DNA of 64,000 bases. It comes from an uncultured Lachnospiraceae bacterium (GTDB lineage Bacteria; Bacillota; Clostridia; Lachnospirales; Lachnospiraceae). The position numbers and the translations under genes were made by a program. Under the pieces are notes generated by a model. The model made no database searches. It saw only the letters and a program-made list of their open reading frames with translations, and was not told where the DNA came from. Of this stretch, positions 44,182 to 54,200 are shown one piece after another (the stretch's first letter is position 1; each line of letters starts with the position of its first letter). The stretch lies in assembly GCA_951802115.1 (NCBI GenBank), contig CATOPL010000008.1:62001-126000 (forward strand), in the 5' to 3' direction.

Positions 44182-44940
44182 ATGCCGAAGGAAAAATACA
44201 CCTCCATATATAAAGATTTAAAAGATAAAATTGAGACCGGTGAATACGGATTCCAGGAACTGCTCCCATCTGAAAATCATCTGATCCAGACATATGTCTG
44301 TTCCAGAAACACCATACGCCGGGCCATACAGACTCTTGTCAGTGACGGATATGTACAGACACAGCAGGGAAAAGGAGTCAGAAATATTTTTCAGCCTGCC
44401 CCGCACACTTCTTTTACACTTGGAGGCATTGAATCTTTTAAAGAATCTGCCATCAGAAATCATCAGATCCCGCGAACCAAGATCCTGGTTTTTACTGAGA
44501 TTACGGCAGACCAGAAAATCTCCCAAAAAACCGGATTTGCCGAAGGTTCTGAACTCTATTATCTTCAGCGACTTCACTATCTTGATGAAACGCCTCTGAT
44601 CATAAATCATAATTACTTTTTAAAAAATGTTGTAACTCACCTTACAGAAGAAATTGCCAAAGATTCCATCTATGCCTGGCTGGAGGAAAAGCTGCACATA
44701 TCCATTGTGACCAGCAAAAGGGTCATGACTGTAGAGAAAATGACGCAGATCGATGAAAAATATTTAGATCTTGGAGACTACAACTGTCTCGCTGTTGTAA
44801 GCAGCCAGACATACAACGGAGACGGAATCATGTTTGAATATACCCAATCCCGCCATCGCCCGGACTATTTCTGCTTTCAGGACAATGCCGTCCGACGTCC
44901 TATTACCTCCAGAAACGGAAGTTTGTCCAGATGCTTATAA
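44182..44940 (+). CDS. treR: GntR/UTRA transcriptional regulator, TreR-like
   Basis: Regulator of 252 residues. The N-terminal GntR winged helix is LPSENHLIQTYVCSRNTIRR, then LVSDGYVQTQQGKGV. The UTRA sensor domain follows, with SFTLGGIESFKE, LYYLQRLHYLDETPLI and the C-terminal HRPDYFCFQDNAVRR, which is characteristic of trehalose operon repressors. The last dozen residues after that motif (PITSRNGSLSRC) look divergent. The genes it should control (PTS permease, phospho-trehalase) are absent; only decayed sequence follows. Confidence 0.85.
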   Translation: MPKEKYTSIYKDLKDKIETGEYGFQELLPSENHLIQTYVCSRNTIRRAIQTLVSDGYVQTQQGKGVRNIFQPAPHTSFTLGGIESFKESAIRNHQIPRTKILVFTEITADQKISQKTGFAEGSELYYLQRLHYLDETPLIINHNYFLKNVVTHLTEEIAKDSIYAWLEEKLHISIVTSKRVMTVEKMTQIDEKYLDLGDYNCLAVVSSQTYNGDGIMFEYTQSRHRPDYFCFQDNAVRRPITSRNGSLSRCL

Positions 44941-45290
44941 AAGATCATCTCCTGAACTGTGTTGATTTCTCCAATGTAGAGCATACGATCGCGGATTATA
45001 TTTTAGACCGCGCAGCTGTTCTTTCGTTTTGCCGGCTTAAACCATTTTCACTGGCATAAAGTCAGCGATGAAAACGTGAAATTTTTCAAAGAACATCTGA
45101 AAGCAATACGCATGATCCCCTGTGAATATCACAGATACTATTACAGAGAACAGGAAATATTTTCCTCAATTTGCTGACAAAATTGCCGGGCTGGAGACAG
45201 AAAGCGTAACAATCAAGGATGACGTCGCCAGAGAACTGGCTGAAAACGGATTATAACACTACATCGTTTCTGAATATTTTTTATCGGCTG
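44941..45290 (+). pseudogene. Decayed carbohydrate-locus remnants (RpiR-like and GH4-like fragments)
   Basis: Several broken frames follow one another. One (about 44944-45057) reads NCVDFSNVEHTIADYILDRA then SFCRL, resembling an RpiR-type N-terminus with an internal deletion. The next (about 45046-45178) reads AIRMIPCEYHRYYYREQE, resembling the mid-region of GH4 6-phospho-glycosidases. Then comes an open stretch (AGLETESVTIKDDVARELAE) that I do not recognise. Stops and frame changes interrupt all of them. With the TreR-like gene upstream, this suggests loss of a disaccharide-phosphate utilisation locus. The family matches are from memory and tentative. Confidence 0.4.
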
Positions 45291-45297
45291 AACGCAA

Positions 45298-45380
45298 CCG
45301 TTTGCGGTATATTTGATCCAAATGAATGCGGCGCTGTGGACTACACCGGATGAATCCGGACTAAATATACCGCAAAACGG
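45298..45380. repeat. 83-bp inverted-repeat element
   Basis: CCGTTTGCGGTATATTT (45298-45314) is matched by the inverse AAATATACCGCAAAACGG (45363-45380), with one inserted base. Inside is a second hairpin, CCGGAT-GA-ATCCGG. There is no T tract, so this is not an ordinary terminator. Confidence 0.65.
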
Positions 45381-45466
45381 AGTGTACGGACAGATCGAAT
45401 CAATATCCACACCAGGCACAGGGTCCCGCAGCAAGATCATCAGACTGCTTTCAGCATATCAATAAC

Positions 45467-45495
45467 TTGAAATTCTTTCCTTTCTTTAGTATAAT
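45467..45495 (+). promoter_or_regulatory. Consensus-like sigma-A promoter of the solute-binding lipoprotein gene
   Basis: TTGAAA (45467-45472), exactly 17 bases, TATAAT (45490-45495). The start codon lies 35-53 bases downstream. Confidence 0.85.
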
Positions 45496-45529
45496 ATTTC
45501 CGTTAAAAAAGTTATAAAATTATGAAAGG

Positions 45530-46783
45530 ATGATTTATTTTCCGGACATGAAAAAGAACTATTTGTATCTTACTTTAGCAATCAGCAGCCTGTTCCTGTG
45601 TGGCGGCTGCCAAAATCAGGAATCACTTCCCGCAGATTCGCAGACATCCTCAAACACGGTTTCCTTAACGGTATGGGGAGGGGAGGAAGACGAAGCGCTC
45701 CTCCAGGAAATTTTTTCTTCTTTCCAGGCTCAATATGCTGACCAGGCGTCTTTTCAGATCACATGGCAGCCCCAAAGTGAATCCGGCTGCAAAGATGCAT
45801 TGCTTGCAGACCTGGAAGGCGGCGCAGACGTTTTTGCCTTTGCTGATGATCAGCTGGCGGCTCTTGCCGCTGCAGGCGCCCTGGATCCTATAGAAAATCC
45901 GGAAGATGTCCGTGCATCGAATCTTTCTGCATCTGTAAATGCAGCTTCTGTCGGCGATACACTTTACGCCTATCCGCTGACGGCAGACAATGGTTATTTT
46001 CTCTATTATAATAAAGCCTTCTTTTCTGATGAAGATATTAAAAGTCTGAACCGGATGACAGAAATCGCCGCTGAACACGGTGGACTGGTAACGATGGACT
46101 GGTCTTCTGCCTGGTACGTTTATTCCTTTTTCGGCAATACCGGACTGGAAGTGGGACTAAACGAAGACGGTCTGACCAACTACTGCACCTGGAACAGTAC
46201 CGACGGTCCCATTCACGGTATCGATGTGGCCAGGTCCATGCTGGAGATCGCAGAAAGTCCCGGATTTTCCAGCTGTGCAGATACCGATTTCCTGACTGGT
46301 GTACAGGACGGATCCATCATCGCCGGAGTCAGCGGTGTGTGGAACAGCGTTGCAGTTCAGGAGGCGTGGGGCGAAAATACCGGAGCCGCCAAACTTCCGT
46401 CTTATACGTGTAAAGACCAGCAGATACAAATGGCTTCCTTTTCCGGCTGTAAACTGATCGGCGTCAATGCTTACTCCCAGCAGAAAGAATGGGCAGTAAA
46501 ACTTGCCGAATGGATATGCAACGAAAGTAATCAGGCTCTTCGCTTTGAACAGCGGGGACAGGGACCATCAAATATCCATGCGGCAGATTCCCCTGCAGTT
46601 CAGGAGTCCCCTGCTATTACCGCACTTCTGGAACAGTCAGAATTCTCTCAGCTTCAGCGTATTGGCGGAAAATTCTGGGATCCTGTATCTGCTTTTGCTC
46701 TGAATATGGCTGAAGGGAATCCGTCCGGCGCATCGCTCCAGGAGCAGCTTGACCGGCTGGTAGAAGATGTAACTGCACGATAA
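45530..46783 (+). CDS. Extracellular solute-binding lipoprotein (family 1, sugar type)
   Basis: Periplasmic-binding-protein fold of up to 417 residues. A lipoprotein signal starts at the second Met (MKKNYLYLTLAISSLFLCGG then Cys), so ATG 45548 may be the true start; AAAGG abuts the first ATG and is about 16 bases from the second, so neither is ideal. The mature protein begins with VSLTVWGGEEDEALLQEIFS, followed by ADVFAFADDQLAALAAAGAL, YAYPLTADNGYFLYYNKAFF and a C-terminal AVKLAEWICNESNQALRFEQ, all typical of sugar-binding proteins. No ABC permease or ATPase is adjacent; a chemoreceptor gene follows 60 bases later. Confidence 0.9.
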   Translation: MIYFPDMKKNYLYLTLAISSLFLCGGCQNQESLPADSQTSSNTVSLTVWGGEEDEALLQEIFSSFQAQYADQASFQITWQPQSESGCKDALLADLEGGADVFAFADDQLAALAAAGALDPIENPEDVRASNLSASVNAASVGDTLYAYPLTADNGYFLYYNKAFFSDEDIKSLNRMTEIAAEHGGLVTMDWSSAWYVYSFFGNTGLEVGLNEDGLTNYCTWNSTDGPIHGIDVARSMLEIAESPGFSSCADTDFLTGVQDGSIIAGVSGVWNSVAVQEAWGENTGAAKLPSYTCKDQQIQMASFSGCKLIGVNAYSQQKEWAVKLAEWICNESNQALRFEQRGQGPSNIHAADSPAVQESPAITALLEQSEFSQLQRIGGKFWDPVSAFALNMAEGNPSGASLQEQLDRLVEDVTAR

Positions 46784-46843
46784 AGCTCCGGTGTTGAATG
46801 ATCGAAACAACTTCATATTATATAAAATTCAGGAGGAAATCAC

Positions 46844-48430
46844 ATGAAAGGCAGGCTGACATTACAGCAACGCCTGATTCTGCCCATCGTCCTGTTAGGG
46901 CTGATCACGCTGTTGTCGAATATTCTGGCAGTATTCAGCATCCATAATGTAAATGCCAACGCCGGAACCATCGTTGACCGTTATATGGTCAGCGAAGCAA
47001 AACTGGAAGATATCCGGCGCTCAATGATGGACATCCACCGTCTGGCTTTGTCGCATATTATTGCAGCAGATCACGCTACCATGATCAGACTGGTAGGGGA
47101 GATTAAAGAAGAAGAAGCCGAGCTGGATGAAAAGCTGGCAGCTTATGCATCTTTCGTTGCTGAAGATGAAGCAGAAATTTACCGCGCACTTTTAGAAAAT
47201 TATGATTCTTTTAAACATGCACTGGTTTTCCTGGTCTGCGCCAGCGCGGACAGTAAAACGCAGGAAGCTTATGCTCTGGCTAACGGCGACGCCGCACTTT
47301 TCAGCAGCGCTGCAGAAGAAAAAATCAATGATCTTTACACGTCTGTCAGTGAAAGGGCCGACGCGGCGCGCAGCAGGCTTTCCATCGTATATCTTTTCTC
47401 TTTGATGACCAGCGTCGCCACTTTGCTGGCCGGACTTTTTCTGGTGTTTGCCGCTTTCCGCATGATCAAAACATATGTCATTGCACCGATCCGCGATGCT
47501 GTACAGATGCTCAAAGACAGTTCCGGCCGCACCAGCGACGTAGTAAGCGAGGTCCGCAGACGGACCAGAACCTCTCATGATCATGTACATAAGCTTTCCG
47601 GACTGACAGATGAACTTACCGCCGCTTTTGAAGAAATTGCCGGCAACGCCTCCGCCATCCGTGATAATGCTGCCAGTACGCAAAACGATACCCGTAATAT
47701 GAGTGAAGAATGTTCTGCGATCACTACCTATTCTGTCAATATGCGCGGACGGGCAGAAGAAATGGAGCAGTCCGCGCAGGCCAATAAAGAAGCAATCCTT
47801 TCGAAGACCGCAGAGATTATGTCCATCCTGAATGATGCGATTGAAAAAAGCCGCAGTGTAGAACAGATCGATCTTTTGACCAAAGATATTCTCTCCATCT
47901 CTTCTTCCACCGACCTGATCGCTGTCAATGCCTCTATTGAGGCTGCGCGGGCCGGAACAGCAGGAGAAGGATTTGCCGTCGTCGCACAGGAAATACGCCG
48001 GCTTGCCGATTCCTGTGCTGAAACTGCCGGCCATATCCAGCAGGTCAGTTCTGTTGTCACCGGCGCCGTAGATCACCTTTCCCAAAGTGCACGCGACCTG
48101 GTAGAATATCTCAACCAGAATATTCTCACACAGTTCGAATTATCTGTTCAATCCGGACAGCAATACCGAAAGGATGCTGCCTATATAGAGACTTCCATGG
48201 AAGCATTTAACCAGCAGACTGAACGGCTGAGAACCGCTATGGATGAAATCGCCGCCTCGATCACCGGTATCTCTGAAGCAATCGACGGCGCCCTGCCCGA
48301 CGTCACCGGAGCTGCCGGCAGCACCCATATTCTGGCACAGGACATGGCAGAAATCGCTGCCAGAATGGATACAAACCAGGAAATCGTGGGCGAACTGCAT
48401 AAACAGATGGAAGTCTTTGCAAATCTGTAG
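46844..48430 (+). CDS. Methyl-accepting chemotaxis protein
   Basis: Receptor of 528 residues. TM1 is about 11-33 (LILPIVLLGLITLLSNILAV), followed by a four-helix-bundle external domain (about 35-180) and TM2 at about 183-207. A short linker lacking a clear HAMP motif leads to the cytoplasmic hairpin. The tip reads TDLIAVNASIEAARAG then GFAVVAQEIRRLADSC, matching the CheA/CheW-contact region. It is translated from a good AGGAGG site. It immediately follows the solute-binding lipoprotein, so the two may form a ligand-binding pair. Confidence 0.93.
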   Translation: MKGRLTLQQRLILPIVLLGLITLLSNILAVFSIHNVNANAGTIVDRYMVSEAKLEDIRRSMMDIHRLALSHIIAADHATMIRLVGEIKEEEAELDEKLAAYASFVAEDEAEIYRALLENYDSFKHALVFLVCASADSKTQEAYALANGDAALFSSAAEEKINDLYTSVSERADAARSRLSIVYLFSLMTSVATLLAGLFLVFAAFRMIKTYVIAPIRDAVQMLKDSSGRTSDVVSEVRRRTRTSHDHVHKLSGLTDELTAAFEEIAGNASAIRDNAASTQNDTRNMSEECSAITTYSVNMRGRAEEMEQSAQANKEAILSKTAEIMSILNDAIEKSRSVEQIDLLTKDILSISSSTDLIAVNASIEAARAGTAGEGFAVVAQEIRRLADSCAETAGHIQQVSSVVTGAVDHLSQSARDLVEYLNQNILTQFELSVQSGQQYRKDAAYIETSMEAFNQQTERLRTAMDEIAASITGISEAIDGALPDVTGAAGSTHILAQDMAEIAARMDTNQEIVGELHKQMEVFANL

Positions 48431-48478
48431 ACTGTTGTATCTTCTTACGTAATTTCTGAATGATTCTGATTTGACAGC

Positions 48479-48509
48479 ACGGCGGGCGCTGAATCGCACC
48501 CGCCGTTTT
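48479..48509 (+). terminator. Intrinsic terminator after the chemoreceptor gene
   Basis: ACGGCGGG (48479-48486) pairs perfectly with CCCGCCGT (48499-48506), 12-base loop, then TTTT. The gap from here to 48743 shows no gene. Confidence 0.85.
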
Positions 48510-48743
48510 CCCTTTATCAGCAGCTTATTACAGCCGTTTTCAAGAACAGACTTTACGAGTTCATTTTGGCATATCACTTTATTATTTTATCCGCAATGAT
48601 CAAAGGGACACCCGTCCAGACAATTTTCTTTTTTCTTATATCGGCAGCTTTCCCAAAATTCTTTTAAATTTCATAAACGGCATAAATTTTGCAGCAAATG
48701 GACATGCCCCGGTAAACAATGTCACCTGAAGAAAACGGCACGA

Positions 48744-48772
48744 TTGAGAATCTCAATAAAATATAGTATAAT
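48744..48772 (+). promoter_or_regulatory. Sigma-A promoter of the LytTR two-component operon
   Basis: TTGAGA (48744-48749), 17 bases, TATAAT (48767-48772); the start codon follows 24 bases later behind GAGGTG. Confidence 0.82.
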
Positions 48773-48796
48773 ATCCTCTGTAAGCGAGGTGATACT

Positions 48797-49516
48797 ATGC
48801 TGCATATAGCAGTGTGCGACGATGATCCGGCGGCCGTCCGGACTCATAAGAAAATGGCGGAATCCTGTCTGAGACAATGCCGGAGCATTGGAGAAATAAA
48901 CGTTTATACTTCCGGCGACAATCTGCTTTACGATATTGTCGAGGATCATTTTTTCTTTGACCTGATTTTACTGGATATCGAAATGCCTGGAAATACCGGC
49001 ATGGAAATGGCAGAAAAAATCAAGCCTTATCTGCCGGATGTAAAAATTATTTTTATTACTTCTCATATCGAATATGCCATCGACGCATTTGAACTGTCTG
49101 TTTTTCGATATGTGCCCAAGAATGACATCGCCAAGCGGCTTCCCGCCGCCATACAGGACGCAGTAAAACTGATTGAGCTGGAGTCCGGAAAATTCTACAC
49201 GATCCAAACCAGCAGCCGTCTTGAACGAATTCCTTACAAAGAAATCTGTCATATTGAACGGGACGGAAAGAACACCGGCATCACCGCTTCCGGCAAAGTT
49301 TCCAGAGTGCGCAAAAGTCTGCAACAGGTTTATGAAGAATTAGACGCAGACGAATTTATTTTTATTGACCGCGGTTGTATTGTAAATATAATACATATTA
49401 TGCAGATAAAAAACGGTACGGCGGTACTCAAAGACGGTACGGTTCTTCCAATAAGCCGCTCTCACTTACAGGGGGTAAAAGAACAGCTGAACCGTTATTG
49501 GGGGGCTCACATATGA
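48797..49516 (+). CDS. AgrA/LytTR-family response regulator
   Basis: Regulator of 239 residues. The receiver domain has CDDDPAA, the phospho-acceptor in LILLDIEMPGNTG, IIFITSH and a conserved Lys in RYVPKND. The LytTR DNA-binding domain (about 135-235) has RIPYKEICHIERDG, FIFIDRGCIVNIIHIM and LPISRSHLQGVKEQL. It overlaps the kinase gene by ATGA. There is no agrB/agrD-type peptide gene nearby; targets may include the 51-residue peptide gene downstream. Confidence 0.93.
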   Translation: MLHIAVCDDDPAAVRTHKKMAESCLRQCRSIGEINVYTSGDNLLYDIVEDHFFFDLILLDIEMPGNTGMEMAEKIKPYLPDVKIIFITSHIEYAIDAFELSVFRYVPKNDIAKRLPAAIQDAVKLIELESGKFYTIQTSSRLERIPYKEICHIERDGKNTGITASGKVSRVRKSLQQVYEELDADEFIFIDRGCIVNIIHIMQIKNGTAVLKDGTVLPISRSHLQGVKEQLNRYWGAHI

Positions 49517-50811
49517 CCGTTCTTCTTGTCTTATGTTCGGACATCGCTGCCGGAAGTATCAGAATGATTTTTGGCCTGCTTCTCGTTGTTTGGTTCTTAG
49601 CAACAGGGAAAACGGACAGAAAATGCATATCCATTGCTTTCGCCGGCAGCGCTGTAATCTCTGCCATACTGTCCGCAACCGGATTACCTGACTTCTATCG
49701 CATTATATCCGAAACCGCCTGGATTAGCGTCTGCGCCGTCAGACTTCAGAAAGCCGATACACGAATGAGCCTGTTCATGGGGTTCTTTTACGAAATTGCC
49801 GTATCTTTTCTGCAGTTTTTAATCACTTCGTGGATGGGCGTACTCTTTTGTTCTCCTGCCTTTCTTGATTACCACACAGGATATGGACAAATAACAGTCT
49901 GGGCGCTCCATATAGCGCTGGCTGCAGCCGTATGGTATCTTTGGAAACATCCGGAGGAAGAAAAAAACAGTGTTTTTCACACTGTATCAGCAATGTCTGC
50001 GGCAGGCTTCATCGCCGTTATTACACTGTCACAGCAGGCGGTACTCCCGATCTCAGACGATCTGCTGGATATGTGGACGATTTTATCCGTCGTCCTGATG
50101 ATGTCTGTTCTCATATTCAATATGAACCGGCAATATGAGATTGAAAAAGAGCTTGTCCGGTTAAAATCTCAACAGGCCGAGCTGCTGGAACGGGATTACA
50201 TTGCTTTAAACCAGGCGTATACCGTCAACGCCAGACTGTTCCACGATTTTCATAATCATATCTGCGCGCTGCGACGGCTTCTTTTATCTGAAAAATCAAA
50301 AGAAGCTCTTCAGTATCTGGACCAACTTCAGACCCCTGTGCAGGAGCTGACAGGCGCAATATGGACAGGTGATGAGACGGTAGACTACCTCATTAACAGC
50401 AAAGCCCGGACAGCCGGAGACAGTGAGATATCTTATCAGGTGCAGGTTGAATTTCCCCGGCATACGAACCTGAGAAGCGCTGACCTGTGCGCCATACTAG
50501 GAAACCTTTTAGACAATGCTCTGGAGGCGGCACGACAGGTACAGGAGAAAGACAAACGTTTTGTCAGACTGACCATCCGCCGTATCCACCAGATGATCAT
50601 TATAAAGGTAGAAAACAGTTTCGCCGTTCTGCCTGTTTCAGAAGACGGCGCTCTGAAAACTTCCAAAGAAGAAAACGGATTGCACGGATGGGGTATAAAA
50701 AGCGTCCGGACTGCCGCTGAAAAATACGACGGTACGGTGCAGACTTCTTATGCCGAAAATCTCTTTCGTGCTGTCGTTACCCTGTCTTATCAGAGTATAA
50801 CTGATACATAG
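49513..50811 (+). CDS. GHKL-domain sensor histidine kinase (AgrC-like)
   Basis: Kinase of 432 residues with six or so N-terminal membrane helices (to about 205). A helical dimerisation region carries the phospho-His in LFHDFHNHICALRR. The GHKL ATPase has the N-box LGNLLDNALEAAR and the G-box GLHGWGIKSVRTAAEKYDG. The start ATG 49513 overlaps the regulator stop (ATGA); the long upstream frame lies inside the regulator gene and is not used. It probably senses a peptide or small molecule at the membrane. Confidence 0.92.
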   Translation: MTVLLVLCSDIAAGSIRMIFGLLLVVWFLATGKTDRKCISIAFAGSAVISAILSATGLPDFYRIISETAWISVCAVRLQKADTRMSLFMGFFYEIAVSFLQFLITSWMGVLFCSPAFLDYHTGYGQITVWALHIALAAAVWYLWKHPEEEKNSVFHTVSAMSAAGFIAVITLSQQAVLPISDDLLDMWTILSVVLMMSVLIFNMNRQYEIEKELVRLKSQQAELLERDYIALNQAYTVNARLFHDFHNHICALRRLLLSEKSKEALQYLDQLQTPVQELTGAIWTGDETVDYLINSKARTAGDSEISYQVQVEFPRHTNLRSADLCAILGNLLDNALEAARQVQEKDKRFVRLTIRRIHQMIIIKVENSFAVLPVSEDGALKTSKEENGLHGWGIKSVRTAAEKYDGTVQTSYAENLFRAVVTLSYQSITDT

Positions 50812-50868
50812 CAACGATGGACCGCCTTCATCTTTTTCACGGTCAAAAACCTGCCGATTGCGGACACT

Positions 50869-50898
50869 TTGGCACAGACCCTTTTTTTAAGCTATGAT
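50869..50898 (+). promoter_or_regulatory. Probable promoter of the 51-residue membrane peptide
   Basis: TTGGCA (50869-50874), 18 bases, TATGAT (50893-50898), then AAGGAGG before ATG 50940. Confidence 0.55.
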
Positions 50899-50939
50899 TA
50901 AGACATAACAAACAAAACCCATACAAGGAGGTAACAAAT

Positions 50940-51095
50940 ATGCGTCATGTATATATTCGCGCAATTATGAGTCTGATCTGGCTGGCAGCAGCTGTCGTAG
51001 GCGGAGTATCCGGCAATTTTAAACTGGCTGTTCTTTATGTTCTGTTAGGGGGCGTATTCCTGTATAATGCTTACGCCATAAAGAAAAACCTGTGA
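50940..51095 (+). CDS. Small two-helix membrane protein (51 residues)
   Basis: ATG 50940 is preceded by a perfect AAGGAGG at 8 bases. The product has two hydrophobic segments, IRAIMSLIWLAAAVVGGVSG and FKLAVLYVLLGGVFLYNAY, separated by a short polar turn, and ends KKNL. It has its own promoter and lies directly after the AgrA/AgrC-like pair. It has no Cys thiolactone motif or leader cleavage site, so it is not an Agr autoinducer precursor by appearance. A membrane-acting regulator, toxin or stress peptide are all possible; the family is not recognised. Confidence 0.75.
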   Translation: MRHVYIRAIMSLIWLAAAVVGGVSGNFKLAVLYVLLGGVFLYNAYAIKKNL

Positions 51096-51154
51096 AAAAT
51101 ACAATATCGGAAATCATTAGTAGACAACCATCATAGACAAATTTTCTTTTCATC

Positions 51155-51218
51155 TTAGAAGCGTGTTTGAAAATTATTTTCCGTCAGATGCGGAAATTAA
51201 TTCATAAACACGCTTTAA
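51155..51218. repeat. Dispersed repeat family 2, copy A, as a palindrome
   Basis: AAGCGTGTTT (51159-51168) pairs with AAACACGCTT (51206-51215), and inside AATTATTTTCCG pairs with CGGAAATTAATT. So it is one family-2 unit followed by its inverse. It covers the stop codon of the giant gene and probably ends transcription there, although there is no long T tract. Confidence 0.65.
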
Positions 51219-54200
51219 GAATGTTCTTCGAGTCTTATACGAATACTTTCCGGCACCAGTCCGTCTGTTCTGATATTTTTGCAGCGGATACTCAGCTTCA
51301 TCGTCTTTTTAAAATCCATATAAATCTGCTTTTTTTGATAATTGACCAAAGCCAGATGAATTTCTCCTTCCGAATCTGCCGCTGCAACTGTTTCGTGTCC
51401 GCAAAAAGCCAGATGTGACAATCCATAAAGCTTACTTTCCGCCACAAGCCCGGTTTTCCCTGCTTCATATTGATATAGCTGCAGTGTCCCGTCGCAACAG
51501 CCGCATGCAATATAAACCGTTTCCCCCTTCCGACATGCGTCTAAAGCTTTCAGTTCTCCTTTTCTGCCGATCTTAAAGGTCCCGCAATGTTTACGGATTC
51601 CATCGGAAAAGATTTCCATTGTCTTATTCCCGTCATACAGAATCACCATGTTTCCCTCTGCAATAACGCCGTACCCATCCTTTTCTACACTCCATTCTCT
51701 CAATATCGCTCCGTCCTGAATCCGAATCAAAAAAAGCTCCGTACCTGTCTGATCGCTTTCCTTCATAAGTATCAGCTCTTCCGACATAGACAGCAGCCTG
51801 TGCTCTCCCCGTTTTCTATATTCCTGTACCGTATGCTGCTTATCCTTCTGTATCCAAATCATCCGCAGTCTCGTCTGATTCTGGACGCAAAGCAATCCAT
51901 GACTTCCCGCCACTGCCTGTTCCAATACAGGTAAACCTGACAGGCAGGAATTTTCTTCAAGACACCGGATATCCCATCTGCGCAGACAACCGTCCTCATA
52001 CAGACAGACCAATTCCTGATGTTCATACCGAAGAGACAAAATTTTTGTAGATTCTCCCAGCCTTGCTCCTGTCATATCACAGCCGGAACAATCACAATGG
52101 TCCAGACGCACGTTATTCAGGTTCGCATTCACAAATCTGGTTCCCCGGAAATTCTGTTCTGACAAATCTGCTCCCGGAATGCTGATGCCTGACAGATCTT
52201 TATCAGACCAGCAGGCCTTGGGGATTTTTCGGTCTTTCCCTGCAAAATACAGAGTCTGCATGATTTTTGCCGAAAGATCTGTCTTTGCCGAATCCCGATT
52301 TACCAGCCCGGTAAGTTTATATAGATTATTCTTGTATTCCGAAGGAGTCTCCTGTATCAGCTCCGCAAAAAAACCAAGAATTTCGAGACTGAAATAATTC
52401 TTTTCCAGCTCATCTTTAAATTTTAAGCTGTCTTCCTTTAACAGTCTGCCCAAATAAACTGCTGTAAAATATTCCCGAATCGAACGATGTGAAAATGCTG
52501 CTGCTTTTTCACCGGCATGTTTTAACAACGTACGCATAGAAAAACGGTTATCCGCATCCTGTCTGACGTTCTCATCTGCATTGTTTTCCATCCACAGAAC
52601 TTTAGAAGCTGATGTTCCCAGGTAAGCCTCAAACTCTCTGATCTGCACAACCTCTCTCCCCTGCTTCTGAAGCCTGTATGCCATGAGACATAAAGCGTCA
52701 TAAATCCTGGTTACAGTTTCCTCTGTATCCAGAAGCTCCACATCTTCCCTGTCAAAACTGTTGTCAAACTTTCTTCGCAGACATTTACGTATGTACCGCT
52801 CATAGATGGAAACTGTGTTTTCCCCGATCTTTTCTCCTGATTCCAGAAGCTGCCTTATCATATCCAGAAAAAAAGGTTTTCCCATTAATTCACGGATATT
52901 TTTATTCCCGGCTAACTGTTCCCATCTTCTGACTCTTTCTTCTTCCTCTGTCCCGAACAGAACAAACTGTTCCCCGTCTTCCTCCTCTACCGGCGCCAGA
53001 TACAATACTTCCAGTCCATCCACTCTGTCAGAAAGCCATCTCTTTACATCATTTTTTTCAAAGCACTGAGGACGCGAGGTGATCAATATTCTGGCTCCTG
53101 TCAGATATTCACAGCATTTTGCCAGAAGCTTCAGATTTTTGCTGACCGTCCGCTCGTCAATCACAGAAGAAATCTCATCGAATCCATCCAGACATACAAG
53201 AACATGATAATGTTCTTTTAACTCATAAAAATCCGAACCGAGACAGCCCAGCTCTTTCATTCTCTTTTCAATCAGTGTCTGCGGAGAACCCATATCTTTC
53301 AGATCCTTCAGAGAAAGACAGACAGGAATATAGTTTCTCTGTGGATTTTTTACAAATTCGTCAAAAAGCTTCCTGCACAGACAATATAAAAAGAACGTTT
53401 TTCCGGATGCATATTCTCCAAGCAGCAGTCTCGCCTGGCATTTATCAGACTGAAGCCACCGTATCATTTCTTCTTCCAGACACGCCTGCGGCGTTCTCTG
53501 GTTTTCTTCATAAAATGACATCTTCACCCGATATTTGAATAATGTTTCATACCTCTCTCTGACAGCTGCGTCATTTTGAAGCTCAAACATGATTTTTTCC
53601 GGCTGGAACGGATAAAAACGCAGCCCGGCGGGAAGCAGCATTACAGGCATCAGTTTCCTCTTCCACTTCCGGATAATCTCATTTCTCTTTTCGGCGCTCC
53701 ACATCCGGGGGTTTTGCTCTTCTGCGCGCTGTTCTCCATAAAACATCTCATACAGCTCCGGTTCCAGACCTAAGAATTCAAAGATTTGACTTTCTTCATT
53801 CCATATCTGGATATTTTTTATGGGAGCATATTTTCCGGGAAACCGCTCTGCATCTTCAAGCAGTTCAGCCGCGTGCTTATTCAGTCTGCCGTTAGGAGCT
53901 ACCAGAATCCAGTGTTCTATCTCTTCCCTGGCGCTTCGCTGAGCCTGCAGAATTTTGGACAGAATCACCTCCTCCGTTAATTTTTTCGACTGAATATATT
54001 TGCATTCCAGGCAGCAGCGTCTCCTCTGCCCCGTCTCATCAAGATAAATCAGATCTACATCTCTTCCGTTCTGATCTCCGCCGGGCTTTTTCTGCAGAAA
54101 TTGCAGAATTGCTTCTGTTTTTTCTTCCAGATGCGGATTATCTTCCCGATTCCAGATAAACAAGTGACCAAGAAGCTTTAAAAGAACATTTTCCAGAACC

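Noticed and set aside
47192..48085. 297-codon minus-strand frame
   Set aside because: It lies opposite the chemoreceptor, whose signalling hairpin is unmistakable.
50940..51095. Autoinducer peptide precursor of the Agr type
   Set aside because: The 51-residue product has two helices, no Cys ring motif, and there is no AgrB-type processing gene.
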